DNA of 64,000 nt from Acanthamoeba castellanii str. Neff (GCF_000313135.1 NW_004457297.1:155714-219713), one strand, 5' to 3'; counted from the first letter of the stretch, positions 45,528 to 56,941 are shown. Numbers and translations are program-made. Notes: generated by a model not told the origin, from the sequence alone.

Positions 45528-47473
45528 CTACGTGGCCTTCTTCGCTTTGGCCGTCGTGTCAGCGTGATTTGTTGGTGGTGGTGAGGGTACGGTGGCGATG
45601 GCGGGGAGGCGCGCCCGCGCGTAGAGGGCCACGACCAGCAGGAACGCAGCGGCCACCAGCCCGGGCGCCGCCTCCGCCCACGTCTGCAGGAGCTGACTGC
45701 CCACCACGGGAGCGATCACCTTCATGATGAACAAAGAACAAAGAAGAAGAAGTTAGTCATGCACGCACACGCACGAGCTAACGGCAAGACCTACCCGAGT
45801 GAGGCTGCCCACGGAAGACGTGATTCCAAGCGCTCCTGGAACAGAACGAGTTAGTGCGTGTGCGGTGGTGCGTGTGTGCGTGTCGGACAGTGGTACGTAC
45901 CTCCGATTTCGTGGCTCTTGACGTGTTTGGTGATGAGAGAGTTGATGAGGGTGTTGAGGGCACCCGAGGAGAGGGAGAAGGGAACGAGAGCCAGGAGAAG
46001 GAGCGGGATTGAGGAGGCGAGCGCCCAGAAGAAGAGCGAGAACGAGAGCACGAAGAAGGAGGCCACGATCAAGCGGGCTTCCGATATCCGTCGCGTCAGT
46101 CGTGTGATGCCGCCGCCCTGCAGCATCGCGAACAAGAGCGCCACGAAGCACAGAACGTAGCTCGACTGTCGCGCAGCTGCCAAAAAGAACGAAGAAGCAT
46201 TCAGAGCTCAGAAACCTGAGACGAACTCACGCGAAGCGAGGATGGAGCGGCCGCGTACTGAGACCGAATCGATTCTTGTTGTAGAGGGAGAAGGTGCTTT
46301 CGAACATGGTGAAGACGAGGTTGTAGGCGAACTTGAAGCCCAGGAGGAGGCCGAGCTGCGGCCTTCGGAAGCACTTCCAAAGGGTACCCAGCTCCGCCGA
46401 GAATGAAAGAAGGAGAGAAGTCTGGCGAGCATTCCAACATTAACAAGCACAGAAAGATGAGAAACGTCAAGAGAAGAAACGGTGAGAGCAGAAAAGGGGA
46501 ATGAGAGAGTACGGAGGGGCTCTGCTTGCGTGTGTCCTGGGCGGCCTTCATCTTTTCAGCCGTGAGTGACTCTGTGAGCAGGAAGTATGCGCCTGCGATG
46601 CGTGCATTGTGCGTGGTGAGCAATGACTGAAGTGAGAGAGTGCGACTGGTGACGTGCACGAGGGGCATTAGAGGCACCGATGAGGTTGATGAAGGAGAGG
46701 AGTGCAGCGGCAAGGGCCGGGTAGCGCGGATGCCACCCGACGAGGGTGCCACCGAGAGCAGGCCCGACTATGAAGCCCAGCCCGAACGCCGCGCCCACAA
46801 GCCCGAGACTTCGAGTGCGCTCGCCCTCGCCCGTCACATCTTCGAGAAGAAGAAGTAACCGCACACATGAGCGACCGGTCACGCACAACGGAAACGAGGA
46901 GGCAGACTCCACTTACCAGTGATGTAGGCCTGCGCCAGCGCAATGTTGCCGCCGAGAATTCCGTCGAGCACGCGCGACAGGAAGACAGCCGTCATGCTCT
47001 GCGCGAAGGCCAGCAGCAGGAAGGAGCCCAGCGTCGATGCGATGCACACCAGCAGCACGGGCCTCCGCCCTACAAATGCAAGCGTCAAAATCAATGTATT
47101 TAAATGAAATAATTAATAATTCTTATGTTAACATAAACATTTCTTGCTGTTAACAGTACTGGCTAATCACGTATTAATATTATTAATATTAATATGTATT
47201 TGGATGCGTACCGTAAAGATCGGAGAGGCGGCCTAGAAAAGGGGCGCCCACGAACTGGGCGAGGGCGTTGGCAGCCATGACGCAGCCGATGAGGACGGGC
47301 GAGGCCTCGTACTCGTGGACCAGGTACGGGAACAGTGGCAAAATGATCGAAAATCCCAAGATTTCGATGAAGACGAACAGAAACAGGAGGAGGAAGGTTG
47401 ATTTTGATGGGCCTTGCGCCATTGTCGGTGCTATGGATGATGGTGGAGCTTCCCCAGGGCCTGACTTTTTCAT
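45528..47473 (-). CDS. MFS transporter, TetA/MFSD10-like
   Basis: Eight exons in phase, 432 residues: 47473-47212, 47069-46917, 46839-46678, 46592-46513, 46391-46259, 46176-45901, 45835-45795, 45719-45528. About twelve membrane segments. The loop 2-3 motif GRLSDLYGRRPVLL is the MFS signature 'GrlsDrfGRRpvll'. GAAFGLGFIVGPALGGTLVG is the motif C antiporter signature, seen in TetA and in the eukaryotic TETRAN/MFSD10 group. The substrate is probably a small organic anion or drug, by proton exchange (inference). The tail ends in a Lys/Ala-rich stretch. Confidence 0.88.
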
Positions 47474-47564
47474 CTAAGTTCTGCACGCAGATGCGCAACG
47501 AAGAAGAAACTCAGCCGGAAGCTGTTTTTGGGCTTTGTGCGTTTGGTACAAACTAAAAATGAGA

Positions 47565-48598
47565 TTACCCAAAAACACCCATTGGCTGGCGGTCTGGCCG
47601 ACTGCGACACAAGTCCTCCAAGGAAAAGTTGAGGACGGGATAGCGCAGGACGTCGCGGTAGTCGAAGTGCCACCACTCGTACTCGTAGACCGCGAAGCCC
47701 TCGCTCTCCATGGCATCCCGCAACAGCTTGCGAAGCCATCTGCGCTCCACGCACAGACCGACAAAAATGAGCGTAACGGGCACCAACAGTAGAATGCTGT
47801 CGGTGAGTACCTTTGCAGGGAGGTGCCTCCGGGGTAGTTGACGTGCGACCGTTGGGAGAACTCGTCGTAGCCGCCGATCATCTCGGCCACGTCGCCCGTG
47901 GCCCGCGAGTACAGCGTCAAGTCCACAGCGCACCCACTGTTCTCGCGCCCGTACGGTGAGATGCGTTGAGAGAAAGCCACGCGGTGGTGCGTGTGCGCGT
48001 GTCGTGTTGTGTACCGGTTGTGCTCAGAGCCTTTGTCGGGATCGGCAACGTAGATTCTTTTCTCTGGCGGTGTGGCGTCCCAGAACATCTTGGTCACATG
48101 CCAGGGCCTGTAGGCATCGTGGACCAACAGCCCATAGCCCAGCTCCTGCAGCTTGTCGTGCACTCGCACCAGCGCCTACATACCGATGAGACTGGCGCCG
48201 GGCTAGCGGGCTGAGGGCAGGGGTAGGGTGGGTAGGCGCGCACCTCGGCCGCAGGCCTCTGCAGGAACGCGCCGGGCGTGGTATAGAAGGCGGCGCCCAT
48301 GAAGTTGTTGGTCGTGGCATAGCGTATGTCGAAGCGCAGGGAGGGGCTCAGCGTGCGCAGGTCGACGAGTTCCACACGTGTCTGGTCTCCGGTGTCCGTG
48401 ACGCAGGCTGACGGCGGCTGCGAGTCCATCGCTCGTTGGCGTAGCTCGTCGAGGGATACTTGAGCGTATCGGCTGACAGGAGCGGGAGGCTGCCGCCCTC
48501 TTCCACGGAGACCTTGATGCGCGGCAGGGTGCGATCGTTGTTGAGGGTGACCGACACAGATCTGCACTCTCCGTGGCTCCACTTGAACGTAAGCTGTT
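47565..48598 (-). pseudogene. VanX-type D-Ala-D-Ala dipeptidase, 3' part of a gene split by a retrotransposon
   Basis: Exons about 48593-48244, 48175-48015, 47936-47811, 47739-47565. The dipeptidase core is well kept: VDLRTLSPSLRFDIRYATTN, LLVHDAYRPWHVTKMFW, EHNR|GCAVDLTLYSRATG (Zn-ligand His and Asp, joined across an intron), DEFSQRSHVNYPGG, YEYEWWHFDYRDVLRYP (catalytic Glu and last Zn His). It would hydrolyse D-Ala-D-Ala from bacterial peptidoglycan precursors, useful to a bacteria-eating amoeba. The reading LTFKWSHGECRSVSVTLNND at 48593 continues directly the exon that stops at 53362 on the other side of the element. A further frame change, without splice site, lies between 48460 and 48400, in line with loss of function. 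Confidence 0.8.
48594..48598. repeat. Target-site duplication (CTGTT), left copy
   Basis: Five bases directly before the left LTR, repeated at 53362-53366 directly after the right LTR. Confidence 0.9.
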
Positions 48599-48804
48599 TG
48601 TTGAGCAGAGCGTGCTTGTGTGGTGAGAGAGAGATGAGAGACAACTGAGTTGTTGTCTCCGTGGCCCATTTATTGGTGAGGTGTGTCTGGAGTTACATTT
48701 CTCAACGGACACACATTGTGATGTAGATGGTGGTTTTCGTCACGACTTCCTCGGCGTTCGATCACTTGAGGAACACGTGCTTTCGTCATGTGCGCTCCTC
48801 AACA
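48599..48804 (-). repeat. 3' LTR of the copia element
   Basis: Differs from 53156-53361 at four sites, each TpG/CpA here where the other copy has CpG. Confidence 0.95.
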
Positions 48805-51800
48805 CGCCCCTTGATCGAAACCAGGGAATTGAACATGCCAAGTAGCTTCAGCTGCTTGATGATGCGTGTTCGTCTGGAGGCTTTGGTGAGCGCGTTGGCG
48901 GGCATGTCTTGAGAGGGGTGGTGGTGTAGCTCGACATGTCCGTTGGCGATCAACTCTTGAAGATACATGAGCTTGACTGCGTAGTGCTTTGATCGTGGGT
49001 GGTGCTTGCTGGGGTTGGAGTTGGCGATCTTGAGCGCCGCCTGGTTGTTGTTGTAGATGATCGTTGGTCTGCTTGATGTGAGGCCGAGGTCGTCGCAGAT
49101 GTCATGAAGATAGACTGACTGCTTGGCTGCCTCCGTCAGTGCGTTGTACTCCGCTTCACAGGTGGACAGCGCAATGCAGCGTTGCGATTTCAAAGACCAG
49201 TGGATCAGTGCACCGAGTAGGGTGCAGACGATTCCAGTCATCAAACGCTGAGTGTTGACATCTCCCCCCCAGTCAGTGTCGCAGTAGACTTGGGGAATGA
49301 GTCTGCTGGCGCTGTAGTCAGATCTGTCCACGCTGTCTTCAAGAATTGAGCGGTTGAACTTGATTGCGTAGTGGATTGTACCTCGTAGGTACCGTAGCAG
49401 GTGTTTGGCCGCACTCCAGTGTGCCTTGGAGTAGGCCGTGAGGTGTTGACTCAGTATGTTGACGGTGAAGGCGATGTTGGGCCAAGTCGAATGGGCCAGG
49501 TAGCATAGTCTGCCTACCACCGAGTGGTAAGGCAGGCTCCTGTCTTCATTGGCCATGCAATCTAGCTTCAGCAGGTTGAGTCTGGGCTCCATTGGTGTTG
49601 TGATGGGATTCAAGTCGTGCAGGTGGTAGTCATGGAGGAGCTCAAGGATCTTGGCCGGTTGGCAGATGTAGAGTGTCCCTTGCTTTTGGTCTCAGTGAAT
49701 CTTGATGCCAAGGACAGATTCAGCTTCGCCCAGGTCCTTCATCTTGAAGCATCCTCATAGCACATTCTTGGTCTCATCAAGGAGGTGCTTGGGAGCAATG
49801 ATCATACAATCGTCAACGTAGACGGCAATCACAACTAGTTGATGGTCTTCCCATTGACAGACATAGATGCACAGGTCAGCAACTGTTGGCTTGAAGTCAT
49901 TGTCACAAAGGTGAGCGTCAAGGGTGCAGTTCCACTCATGCAGAGCCTGCTTTAAGCCATAAAGGCTCTTTAGCAGTCTGCACACATGGTGCAGCTTGTT
50001 GGGGTTGACAAAGCCTTCTGGTTGTTCAATGTACACCTCCTCAGTTAGCTCAGCATTGAGAAATGTGGTGTCCACATCCATCTGATGGATCTCAAGGTCA
50101 AGCGCAGTTGCAATGGCCAGCAGAAGTTGTAGATTCTCAATGCACATGACAGGGGAGAAGGTTTCATCAAAATCAATTCCAGGTTGTTGCAAGTACCCCT
50201 TGCCCACCCATTGGGCCTTGAAGCGGTCAATCATGCCATTGGCGAGGCGCTTGATCTTGAATAGCCAACATGCCCCAATGGCCTTTCTTCCCACAGGCAG
50301 TGGCTCCAGCTTGAAGACACAGTTGTGGGTGAGCACTTCTATCTCCTCCATCATGGCCTTGAGCCACTGGTCAGCTTCAGGTGACTGGATAGCTTCTCAG
50401 TAGCTGTTGGGGATCTGCACATGCACTAGCTCATCTTCAATGACTACTAGCACAAGGTACATGCCATCAGTCAGCAGTTGGCTCAGCCATCTCTTGCATG
50501 GCGGCAGTTTCTTCAGCGTAGGCCAGCCTCACAGTCACTTAAAGCCAAGTTCGTGGGTTGTTGTGTCACTGGTCAACAGGGTGCTGGCCAAGATGGTCAT
50601 CACTTGGGTTCTGGTTGTGCCATGTCATTTTGCAAGTCGCCAGACAGGAGGCTGACAGGTTGTCATGTCATTGCTCTTCTCACATTCTGTGTCATCGTTC
50701 ATCAGCTCCACCTCATTGGCCATGTCAGTCATGTGGATTGTTTCTTCTTCCTTGTCTGCAGGTGGGGTAGGAGTGTTGTCTTGTGCTAGCTGTGTGTGGA
50801 GTTGGGAAAGGGAGCGTCCTTGCGTGGGCATGTCATCCATGTCACCTGCATCAAGGTCGTCATCCAACTCCTGGTCTTCACACTGGCTCATCTCCTCATG
50901 GGGTGCCCTGTTCTCCACATGCAGCCCTGGGATCTCAAGTAGATCATCAACACTTGGCTCTTCAGGTGACGCAGCAGGGAGGTCATCATCAAAGGTGACC
51001 TCTCTGGACTCCAGTACTCAGCCATTGACAAGGACACAATGATGAGTTGAGTCATTCCATGCAGGTCCAAGGTAGATTCCCTTGCACACACACAACTCAA
51101 GCTTGTCTCAGTTGCCAGAGGGTGTCAGCATCAAGACTGGGCATCCAAACCAGTGTATCTCACATAGCATAAGGCGTTGGTTGTCATTCCAGGTCAACAT
51201 CAGCAGGTGGCCTTGGTTGGTGATGGTGGAGAGCTGATTGTTGATCATGACCACTGTTGTGAGTGCTTCGCCCCAGAAGCTCTTGGGCAGGCCACTGTTG
51301 AAGAGCATGCACTGCACCATGTTGATGATGGTGCGGTTGAATTGCTTGGCTACTCCATTGTGTTCTGGCGTGTGCAGGGCTACCTTCTTGTGGATGATGC
51401 CTTGCTTGTGCAGGAACCTCTGGAACTCCAATCCAGTGTACTCACCACCTTGGTCCAATCACAGCTTCCAGCACCTCTTCCTGTCAGGCGTGGTGGTGAG
51501 ATAATGCTTAAACGAGGTGAGCACCTTGCTTTTATTGGGCAGCAGGTAGATCACAGCATACCTGCTGTAGTCATCGATGAAGCTGACAAAGAAGCGCTTG
51601 CCTTCATGTGTGGGAATGGGGAAGGGGCCACAGACGTTGGAATGCACGTGCTTGAGTGGTGCGGTGGCTTGAGGTGCAGGCCCTGACTGGATTGGCTTGT
51701 GGGTCTGCTTGCCCTTCTTGCAGATGAGGCAGGCATGGAGTGGGGAGTCTGCAGCTTTGATGTTGAGGGCCTTGAGGGTGGCATGAAGTTGCTTCTCCCT

Positions 51801-53132
51801 GGTGTGGCTGAAATGGTGGTGAAGCTCATTGAGGGTCAGGAGCTGATGGATGGTGTTGACCTGGTGCGAGGGCAAGTAGGGCTTGATGGGTATGATCAGC
51901 ATGTTGCCTCAGGCCTTGGCGCATAGGATCGTTCAGCCTTGGTGGTTGTTGACTTGGCAGCCCTGTGTGTTGATGGTGAGTTGGCAGCCCTTGCTGGTGA
52001 TGTGTGCTGTTGAGAGTAGATTCTTGGCTAGCTCCAGCGTGTAGAGGACTTTCTGGAATGTGACCTTGCGCTTGCCCCCATCCACATGAGTGGTGGTGTG
52101 AAGTGTGCCATAGCCATGAATATGGCACTTGAAGTTGTTGCTGAGGATCAGGTTGTGGGATTTGCTGGTGAGGTCAACGTAGTTGTGGAGCCAGTCCTGA
52201 TTGCAGGTGACATGACATGTGGCACCTGAGTCAAGGTACCAGGTGTGCTCCTTGCTGGTTGTCGCCTTGCGCTGCTCCACAGTGGCCAGGACAGTTTTGT
52301 CATTGTTGGTGTTGGACATGGCAATGTTGGCACAATTGTTCTTGCTGTGGTGATTACAGTTTGGGCAGTTGGGACAGATGTGCCCAATCTCACCACACTG
52401 GTAGCACTTGAGCTCCTTGTTCTGGATTGGCTTCCTCTTCTTCTCCTTGTGGCTGGAATGGTTGTATCCATGAGGCTGCCCCTTTCCACGCCTGCGCTGC
52501 TTCGCCATGTAGTTGGCTGATTCTATGTGGTCTCCCCGTGTGTGCAGCAGTGCCTCTTGATTGTGCAGCATCTTCTGGGCCTTGACGATGGTGATGTCGT
52601 TGTTGCTATTGATGACTGTTTGGACTGGGTTGTAGTTGGAAGGCAAGCTGTTGAGTGTGACCATGAGGATGAAGATCTTGGGGAGCTTCAGGCTGTTGGC
52701 TTCCAGCTCCCCAGCCAGTGAGTCAATGTGGCCAAAGTAGGAGTCCAGGTCTTCATCACAATTGCACTTGATGTTCGTCAGTTGCATCAGCATGTCTAGC
52801 TTGCTGGTGTTGGCCTTGGGCTTGAACTGCTCATCAAGGACCTCCATCATCCTCTTCAGGTCGTTCTTGTGCTGCTTGACTGTCAAGTGGAAGTGCCTTC
52901 TGAGGCTGAGTTGAATCAGGCCAGCAGTCTGCATCGTCCACTGGGCATACTCATTCGTATGGAGTGTGAACTGCACGGCGGTCTCTCCTTGTAGCTGGAC
53001 TGGAGTGGTAGGTTGTCCAAAGGCTAAGTCCCATAGCCCCTTCGCTTGCAGGACAGCAGACAGCTCATCCCTCCAGACAGCATAATCGGCTGCTGTCTTC
53101 AGCATGTATTGGTGTCCTCCTTCGTGCGCCAT
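48786..53132 (-). pseudogene. gag-pol polyprotein of the copia element, interrupted by TGA codons
   Basis: A single frame from ATG 53132 to TGA 48786, about 1450 codons, with no frameshift. Domains in order: gag with a CCHC knuckle (CYQCGEIGHICPNC), protease WYLDSGATCHV, integrase zinc and core region (HHHFSHTREKQLHA, CLICKKGKQTH, FIDDYSRYAVIYL, PEHNGVAKQFNRT), reverse transcriptase (WLFKIKRLANGMIDRFKAQW, DVDTTFLNAELTEEVY, VIAVYVDDCMI) and RNase H (VYCDTDWGGD, ALSTCEAEYNALTEA). About eleven in-frame stops interrupt it, at 51935, 51911, 51461, 51110, about 51020, 50627, about 50545 (two), 50402, 49757 and 49695. All are TGA, none TAA or TAG. Several fall where the family has Arg, so CGA-to-TGA change explains them. 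The element cannot make a full polyprotein. Confidence 0.9.
48805..48817 (-). other. Polypurine tract
   Basis: On the - strand the sequence just before the 3' LTR ends AAGGGGCG, the usual plus-strand primer site. Confidence 0.6.
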
Positions 53133-53142
53133 TCTATGAGCG

Positions 53143-53155
53143 AAGGCCCATAACC
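53143..53155 (-). other. Primer-binding site, complementary to initiator tRNA-Met anticodon arm
   Basis: Directly inside the 5' LTR the - strand reads GGTTATGGGCC. This is the complement of GGCCCATAACC, the anticodon loop and stem of eukaryotic initiator tRNA-Met, not of its 3' end. It fits half-tRNA priming as in Drosophila copia. Confidence 0.7.
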
Positions 53156-53361
53156 TGTTGAGCAGAGCGTGCTTGTGTGGTGAGAGAGAGACGAGAGACA
53201 ACTGAGTTGTTGTCTCCGTGGCCCATTTATTGGTGAGGTGTGTCCGGAGTTACATTTCTCAACGGACACACATTGTGATGTAGATGGTGGTTTTCGTCGC
53301 GACTTCCTCGGCGTTCGATCACTTGAGGAACACGTGCTTTCGTCACGTGCGCTCCTCAACA
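53156..53361 (-). repeat. 5' LTR of the copia element
   Basis: Same length as the 3' LTR; retains CpG at the four differing sites. Confidence 0.95.
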
Positions 53362-53366
53362 CTGTT
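53362..53366. repeat. Target-site duplication (CTGTT), right copy
   Basis: Matches 48594-48598. Confidence 0.9.
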
Positions 53367-54215
53367 GTCCTGCATAGCGGCACGTGGGCGAGCTTGGGAA
53401 TGCAAAGGAATGCTCCGGTCGCGAGGAGTGCGGTAGTTGACCAGCGTCAAGGTCGAGCAGCGGGTAGTAGTACGCCCATTCGAGGAGCGCGTGCAGCTGT
53501 CCATGTCTCTCGAACACGACCAACGGACTCGATTCGTCGCCATAATGACCTGCCAACAACAGCGCACCAGAGAAGGATCAACGGCGCTTGCAACCTATTC
53601 ATCGCGCAAGGTAGGGGTACCCAGCAGCCGCTGCAGAGCGGGCTGCGGCGGGTCGGGCCGGGTGCTCAGTGAGAACTCGTCATGCTTCCGATAGACTTGG
53701 CCGTTCACAGCGAGCGATACCTCTGCGCCATCGTGGACAAGTTTCACACATGCTAGCATTATCTGATGGCCATCATCCACCCGTACCTGGTGCGTCATTG
53801 CCGGATACAACGATCGAGAGCTGACCGGGTACGTTCGGTGTGCGATGGGCGGACTGTCGCAGGTCGAGCACAGCCAGGTCTATCCGCGAGCCTCCAGAAG
53901 AATCGAGCAGGGGCGCCAGAGCACCGCGCTGGCGTATGTCAAGCCACCCATCGTGTCCCTCAAAACAGAGACGATTGGGCGGGAGGGAGTGGAGCCTGAT
54001 GTTGTCTCGGCCGCCGGCGTTGTACCACAAGCCATCAAGCTGCCGAGCGAGTGAGAGGTCGAGCCTGGTGAAAACTGGTCATAAGAAAGAGAGGACTGAC
54101 ACAGGGGGGGTATTGAAAAAGGGTTAAAGGGTGGAACGAACATCTCTGGCATTCCTCTGCCAGCACCCTGGATCACATTTGCTGTCCCCCAGAGCACTGC
54201 ACCCACATGAGCCAT
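53362..54215 (-). pseudogene. 5' part of the split VanX-type gene: beta-rich N-terminal domains
   Basis: Upstream exons of the interrupted dipeptidase gene. Readable on the - strand: LDLSLARQLDGLWYNAGGRD with RLHSLPPNRLCFEGHDGWLD (about 54068-53790), then VRVDDGHQIMLACVKLVHDG with VSLAVNGQVYRKHDEFSLS (about 53790-53621), then 53549-53362 GHYGDESSPLVVFERHGQLH with LLEWAYYYPLLDLDAG. The last exon stops at AACAG, the target duplication, and resumes at 48598. The alternating strands resemble the small C-terminal domain found beside beta-lactamase-like hydrolases (DUF3471-like), with two copies here. The true start is not found; a leader exon may lie at 54100-54215. Confidence 0.6.
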
Positions 54216-54384
54216 GTTGCACAGCCTGGTCTTGTGCTGTCGTTGTCACTATCAATTTCTTCTTTTTCTTCGTTGTCCATTCTCCACCAAAAGCACGTTG
54301 TCACATTTTTCAAATTTTCACCTTTCAGTCGTTTTCTTTTACAAGAATTCAGTTTTTTTGAGTTATTGTTAAAATTAAAGCGAG

Positions 54385-56164
54385 ATGGCAACACGACGGC
54401 TTCGAAGGATCGTAAGAGACAACGATGACCTTGTGAATCGATTAGAAAAGCACAACATCTTCACACCGCAGGTTTGTTTGCTGCGGCCGTTTTCATTTTG
54501 GATTCTGAATGACAATCTGGCGGGTGTATCAGGACCTCCTCATGCGAAATGAGCTTGACTTGATCCAAGCCCTCGATTTGCCGCAATTCGTCGTCAGAGA
54601 TTTAATCAGCAACGTCTGTCGCGCCGTCTCCCCTTCGTGTGCTTCGGTATGCCCTCCCACTGGCCCTGTCCCATTCACCCCGCACGTGTAAGTCGCCCAA
54701 CTCGTGCGTGGCCTACTTGGGCAGGCTCTTGATTTAGTGGATCGAAAGTCAGGAGCTCTACACACCACGCTTCCCGCCCTTGACTCTGCGCTGCATGGTG
54801 GCCTCCCACCCTCTTCCATCACCGAGGTACCCCTCCTCCCATGTCCACAACCCCAGCCGCACCCCACACGCTTTTCGGCTGACCCGCGCGACATGCGCTG
54901 CAGGTGGTCGGACCGGCAGGAGTTGGGAAGACGCAGTTCTGCCACCAGATGGCGGTCCAGGCCTGCCTGCCCGTGGAGGAGGGCGGCCTCGGCGGGTGCG
55001 TGGTCTACATAGATACTGAAGCCGCATTCAGCCCCAAACGGTACACTCACGGTCGCCTCACTTTCTTAGCTCTCATTACTTCGACCTCACCCACATGGTG
55101 GACTGATCTTTTCGCTCACCTGTAGGCTCGTGGAGATCCTCACCAAGCGATACCCACGCTACGCCGAAGCTGGCAACGTGCACAGTCTTCTACAGCCATT
55201 CACGCAAAGGGTCACCGTGTACAGAGTCGATAGCACAACCGACCTCATGAGCAGGTAGCATGCCCGCTTCTTTCCTCCATAACTTTGCTGAACTGTTGTT
55301 TCTTGCTGCTCAGGTTGGACAGCCTCGAGGAAACGATCATCGAGAACAACGTCAAGCTGATCGTCGTCGATTCCATCGCCTCGGTGGCCCGAAAGGTGTG
55401 TGCCCCAACACGCAGCGGCTTACGCTTTCGTACCACAGCCTCAGCCGCTCAGCTTTTTTGTCAAATCACACGCAGGACTTCGACGACGGAGGCGTGATGC
55501 GGCGGCAGGCCCAGCTCGCCGCCCAGGCCTCCACGCTCAAGCGCCTGGCCGAGAACTTCAATATCCCTGTCCTGGTCTCCAACCAAGTGACGACTACTTC
55601 ACAGCGCCCCTACTACGAGTTCGACAGGCCTCATTTTGGCGCCGGTACCTCCTACGTTGACCCCCCTTTCTCTTTGCGTGACTCATGATGAACGTACCAA
55701 TCACTGTAGCAGATAAGTCGCTCTACGTGACGGCTGCGCTGGGTTACGTGTGGGCGCACGCCGTCAACACTCGCATCGTACTCGAGTTCAAGGATATGGG
55801 CCTGCTTTTGGACGAAGGCGGCGTGGTCCAAGCCGAAGGCCTGGAAAAGCGTTGCCTTACGGTCGCCAAGTCTCCGCTGGCTCCCGTGCGCTCCTATCCC
55901 TACGCCATCGACGCCAGCGGCATCAACCTCCTGGGCGATGCTGAAGAAGCCGACCTCACCGCGTCACAGGTAGAACTTAGGCCTCTCTCTTCCAGGTGCA
56001 ACTACCTGCCTGACGAGTTCCGCTTGTGGTGCCCGGCTTTGTACGCTTTGCAGGAGAACGCCACGGCACTTATCGGCAACTTCTGGGAGCGCAAGATAAC
56101 GGGACGCCAGCACACCGCACCAGGCTTCCGCATGGACGCCCAGCACCACAACCTCTTTGGTTAA
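54385..56164 (+). CDS. RAD51B: RAD51B-like recombinase paralogue
   Basis: Nine exons in phase, 395 residues: 54385-54471, 54533-54646, 54725-54826, 54904-55040, 55126-55254, 55314-55395, 55476-55644, 55713-55969, 56054-56164. Recombinational repair ATPase of the RAD51 paralogue complex in the nucleus. Small N-terminal helical domain, then ALDSALHGGLPPSSITEVVG, Walker A GPAGVGKTQFCHQM, GGCVVYIDTEAAFSPKRLVE, Walker B KLIVVDSIASVARK, LVSNQVTTTSQ and KRCLTVAKSPLAPVRSYPYA. The block GCVVYIDTEAAFS..RLVEI and KSPLAP point to RAD51B rather than RAD51, RAD51C or XRCC3. All ATPase motifs are intact. Divergent from the broken dipeptidase gene. Confidence 0.9.
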
Positions 56165-56322
56165 TCATTCCTTGGAGAAGAAGGTCATTTCTGTCCGGGG
56201 GAGACTCAGGCTAGTGGTCTGAAGCGAGTGAAGAGGGAAAGCGAGGCGCAAGAAAGGCGGGCACTTCGGGGAGGCAAGTGTGAAATTTGTATCATAAAAA
56301 TTGCTCTCTTTTTTTATCAACT

Positions 56323-56395
56323 GCCCTCTTAGCTCAGCTGGTAGAGCGCACGACTGAAGATCGTGAGGTCGCTGGTTCAAACCCGGCAGAGGGCA
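56323..56395 (+). tRNA. tRNA-Phe (GAA)
   Basis: 73-base cloverleaf: acceptor stem GCCCTCT/AGAGGGC, D-arm TAGCTCAGCTGGTAGAGC, anticodon GAA at 56356-56358, T-arm GGTTCAAACC, discriminator A. No intron. Confidence 0.95.
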
Positions 56396-56495
56396 AGCAC
56401 TCAAGAAATCAATCATTATCTTCTTACTGGGCATACCTTTTCTCGCAGGCCTCGCGTCGCGTCAGCGGTCCTGTGAGCCGAATTAGCACAGCGAA

Positions 56496-56577
56496 GACGA
56501 CGTGGCCGAGTGGTTAAGGCGGTAGACTAGAAATCTACTGGGGTCTCCCCGCGCAGGTTCAAATCCTGCCGTCGTCG
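56496..56577 (+). tRNA. tRNA-Ser (AGA)
   Basis: 82-base cloverleaf with a long variable arm: acceptor GACGACG/CGTCGTC, anticodon AGA at 56549-56551 in loop CTAGAAA, T-arm GGTTCAAATCC, discriminator G. No intron. Confidence 0.95.
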
Positions 56578-56582
56578 ACCTT

Positions 56583-56903
56583 TCATTTTAGCTGTTGGCA
56601 AAGCACCCATGAAAATGATTGGTTGGAACAAATGGCACATAGTTTGCATGCTGGCAGAGACAACCATCTCTGTGTCAGATGGTTACTACTGGCTTGTTTA
56701 ATTTGTTTGCCACATGCCTTATGAAGTGGTGGAAGTAGCAGGTACCTTTTGCAGTTTGGGACTCTTCCACCATGGCAATCAATGCAAAGGGTCATATTGC
56801 ACTGTGGGATCAAGACCAACATAACCATCCACTCACATACCATGGCCTAAAAATCCCATTTACCAAACCACCAAGTGTTGGTCCAGCCATTACAACAGCT
56901 TGG
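56583..56903. other. CpG-free interval between tRNA-Ser and tRNA-Gly
   Basis: Reading base by base I find no CG dinucleotide here, in a region where CG is otherwise very frequent. No gene is supported; short open frames only. It may be the remnant of a methylated repeat. Confidence 0.6.
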
Positions 56904-56941
56904 ACGTAGGCCTGCGTAAAGCGAAAAGATACACATGACAA

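Larger units (their letters stand above)
48599..53361 (-). mobile_element. Ty1/copia LTR retrotransposon, full length, 4763 bp
   Basis: Two 206-base LTRs (48599-48804 and 53156-53361), each TGTTGAG...CTCAACA, flanked by a 5-base target duplication CTGTT. It is read on the - strand, so the right LTR is the 5' LTR. Internal order gag, protease, integrase, reverse transcriptase, RNase H is that of copia. A primer-binding site and a polypurine tract are at the expected places. The insertion lies within an exon of the VanX-type gene. The LTRs differ at four positions only, so the insertion is fairly recent. Confidence 0.95.

Noticed and set aside
47811..48015. Loss of the zinc-ligand His in the VanX-type protein
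   Set aside because: The His lies at the end of the 48175-48015 exon; splicing to 47936 restores the HNRGCAVD motif.
48786..53132. TGA reassigned as a sense codon
   Set aside because: Host genes end in TGA as well as TAA and TAG at the expected places, and the LTRs show the same C-to-T changes at CpG, so mutation explains the stops.
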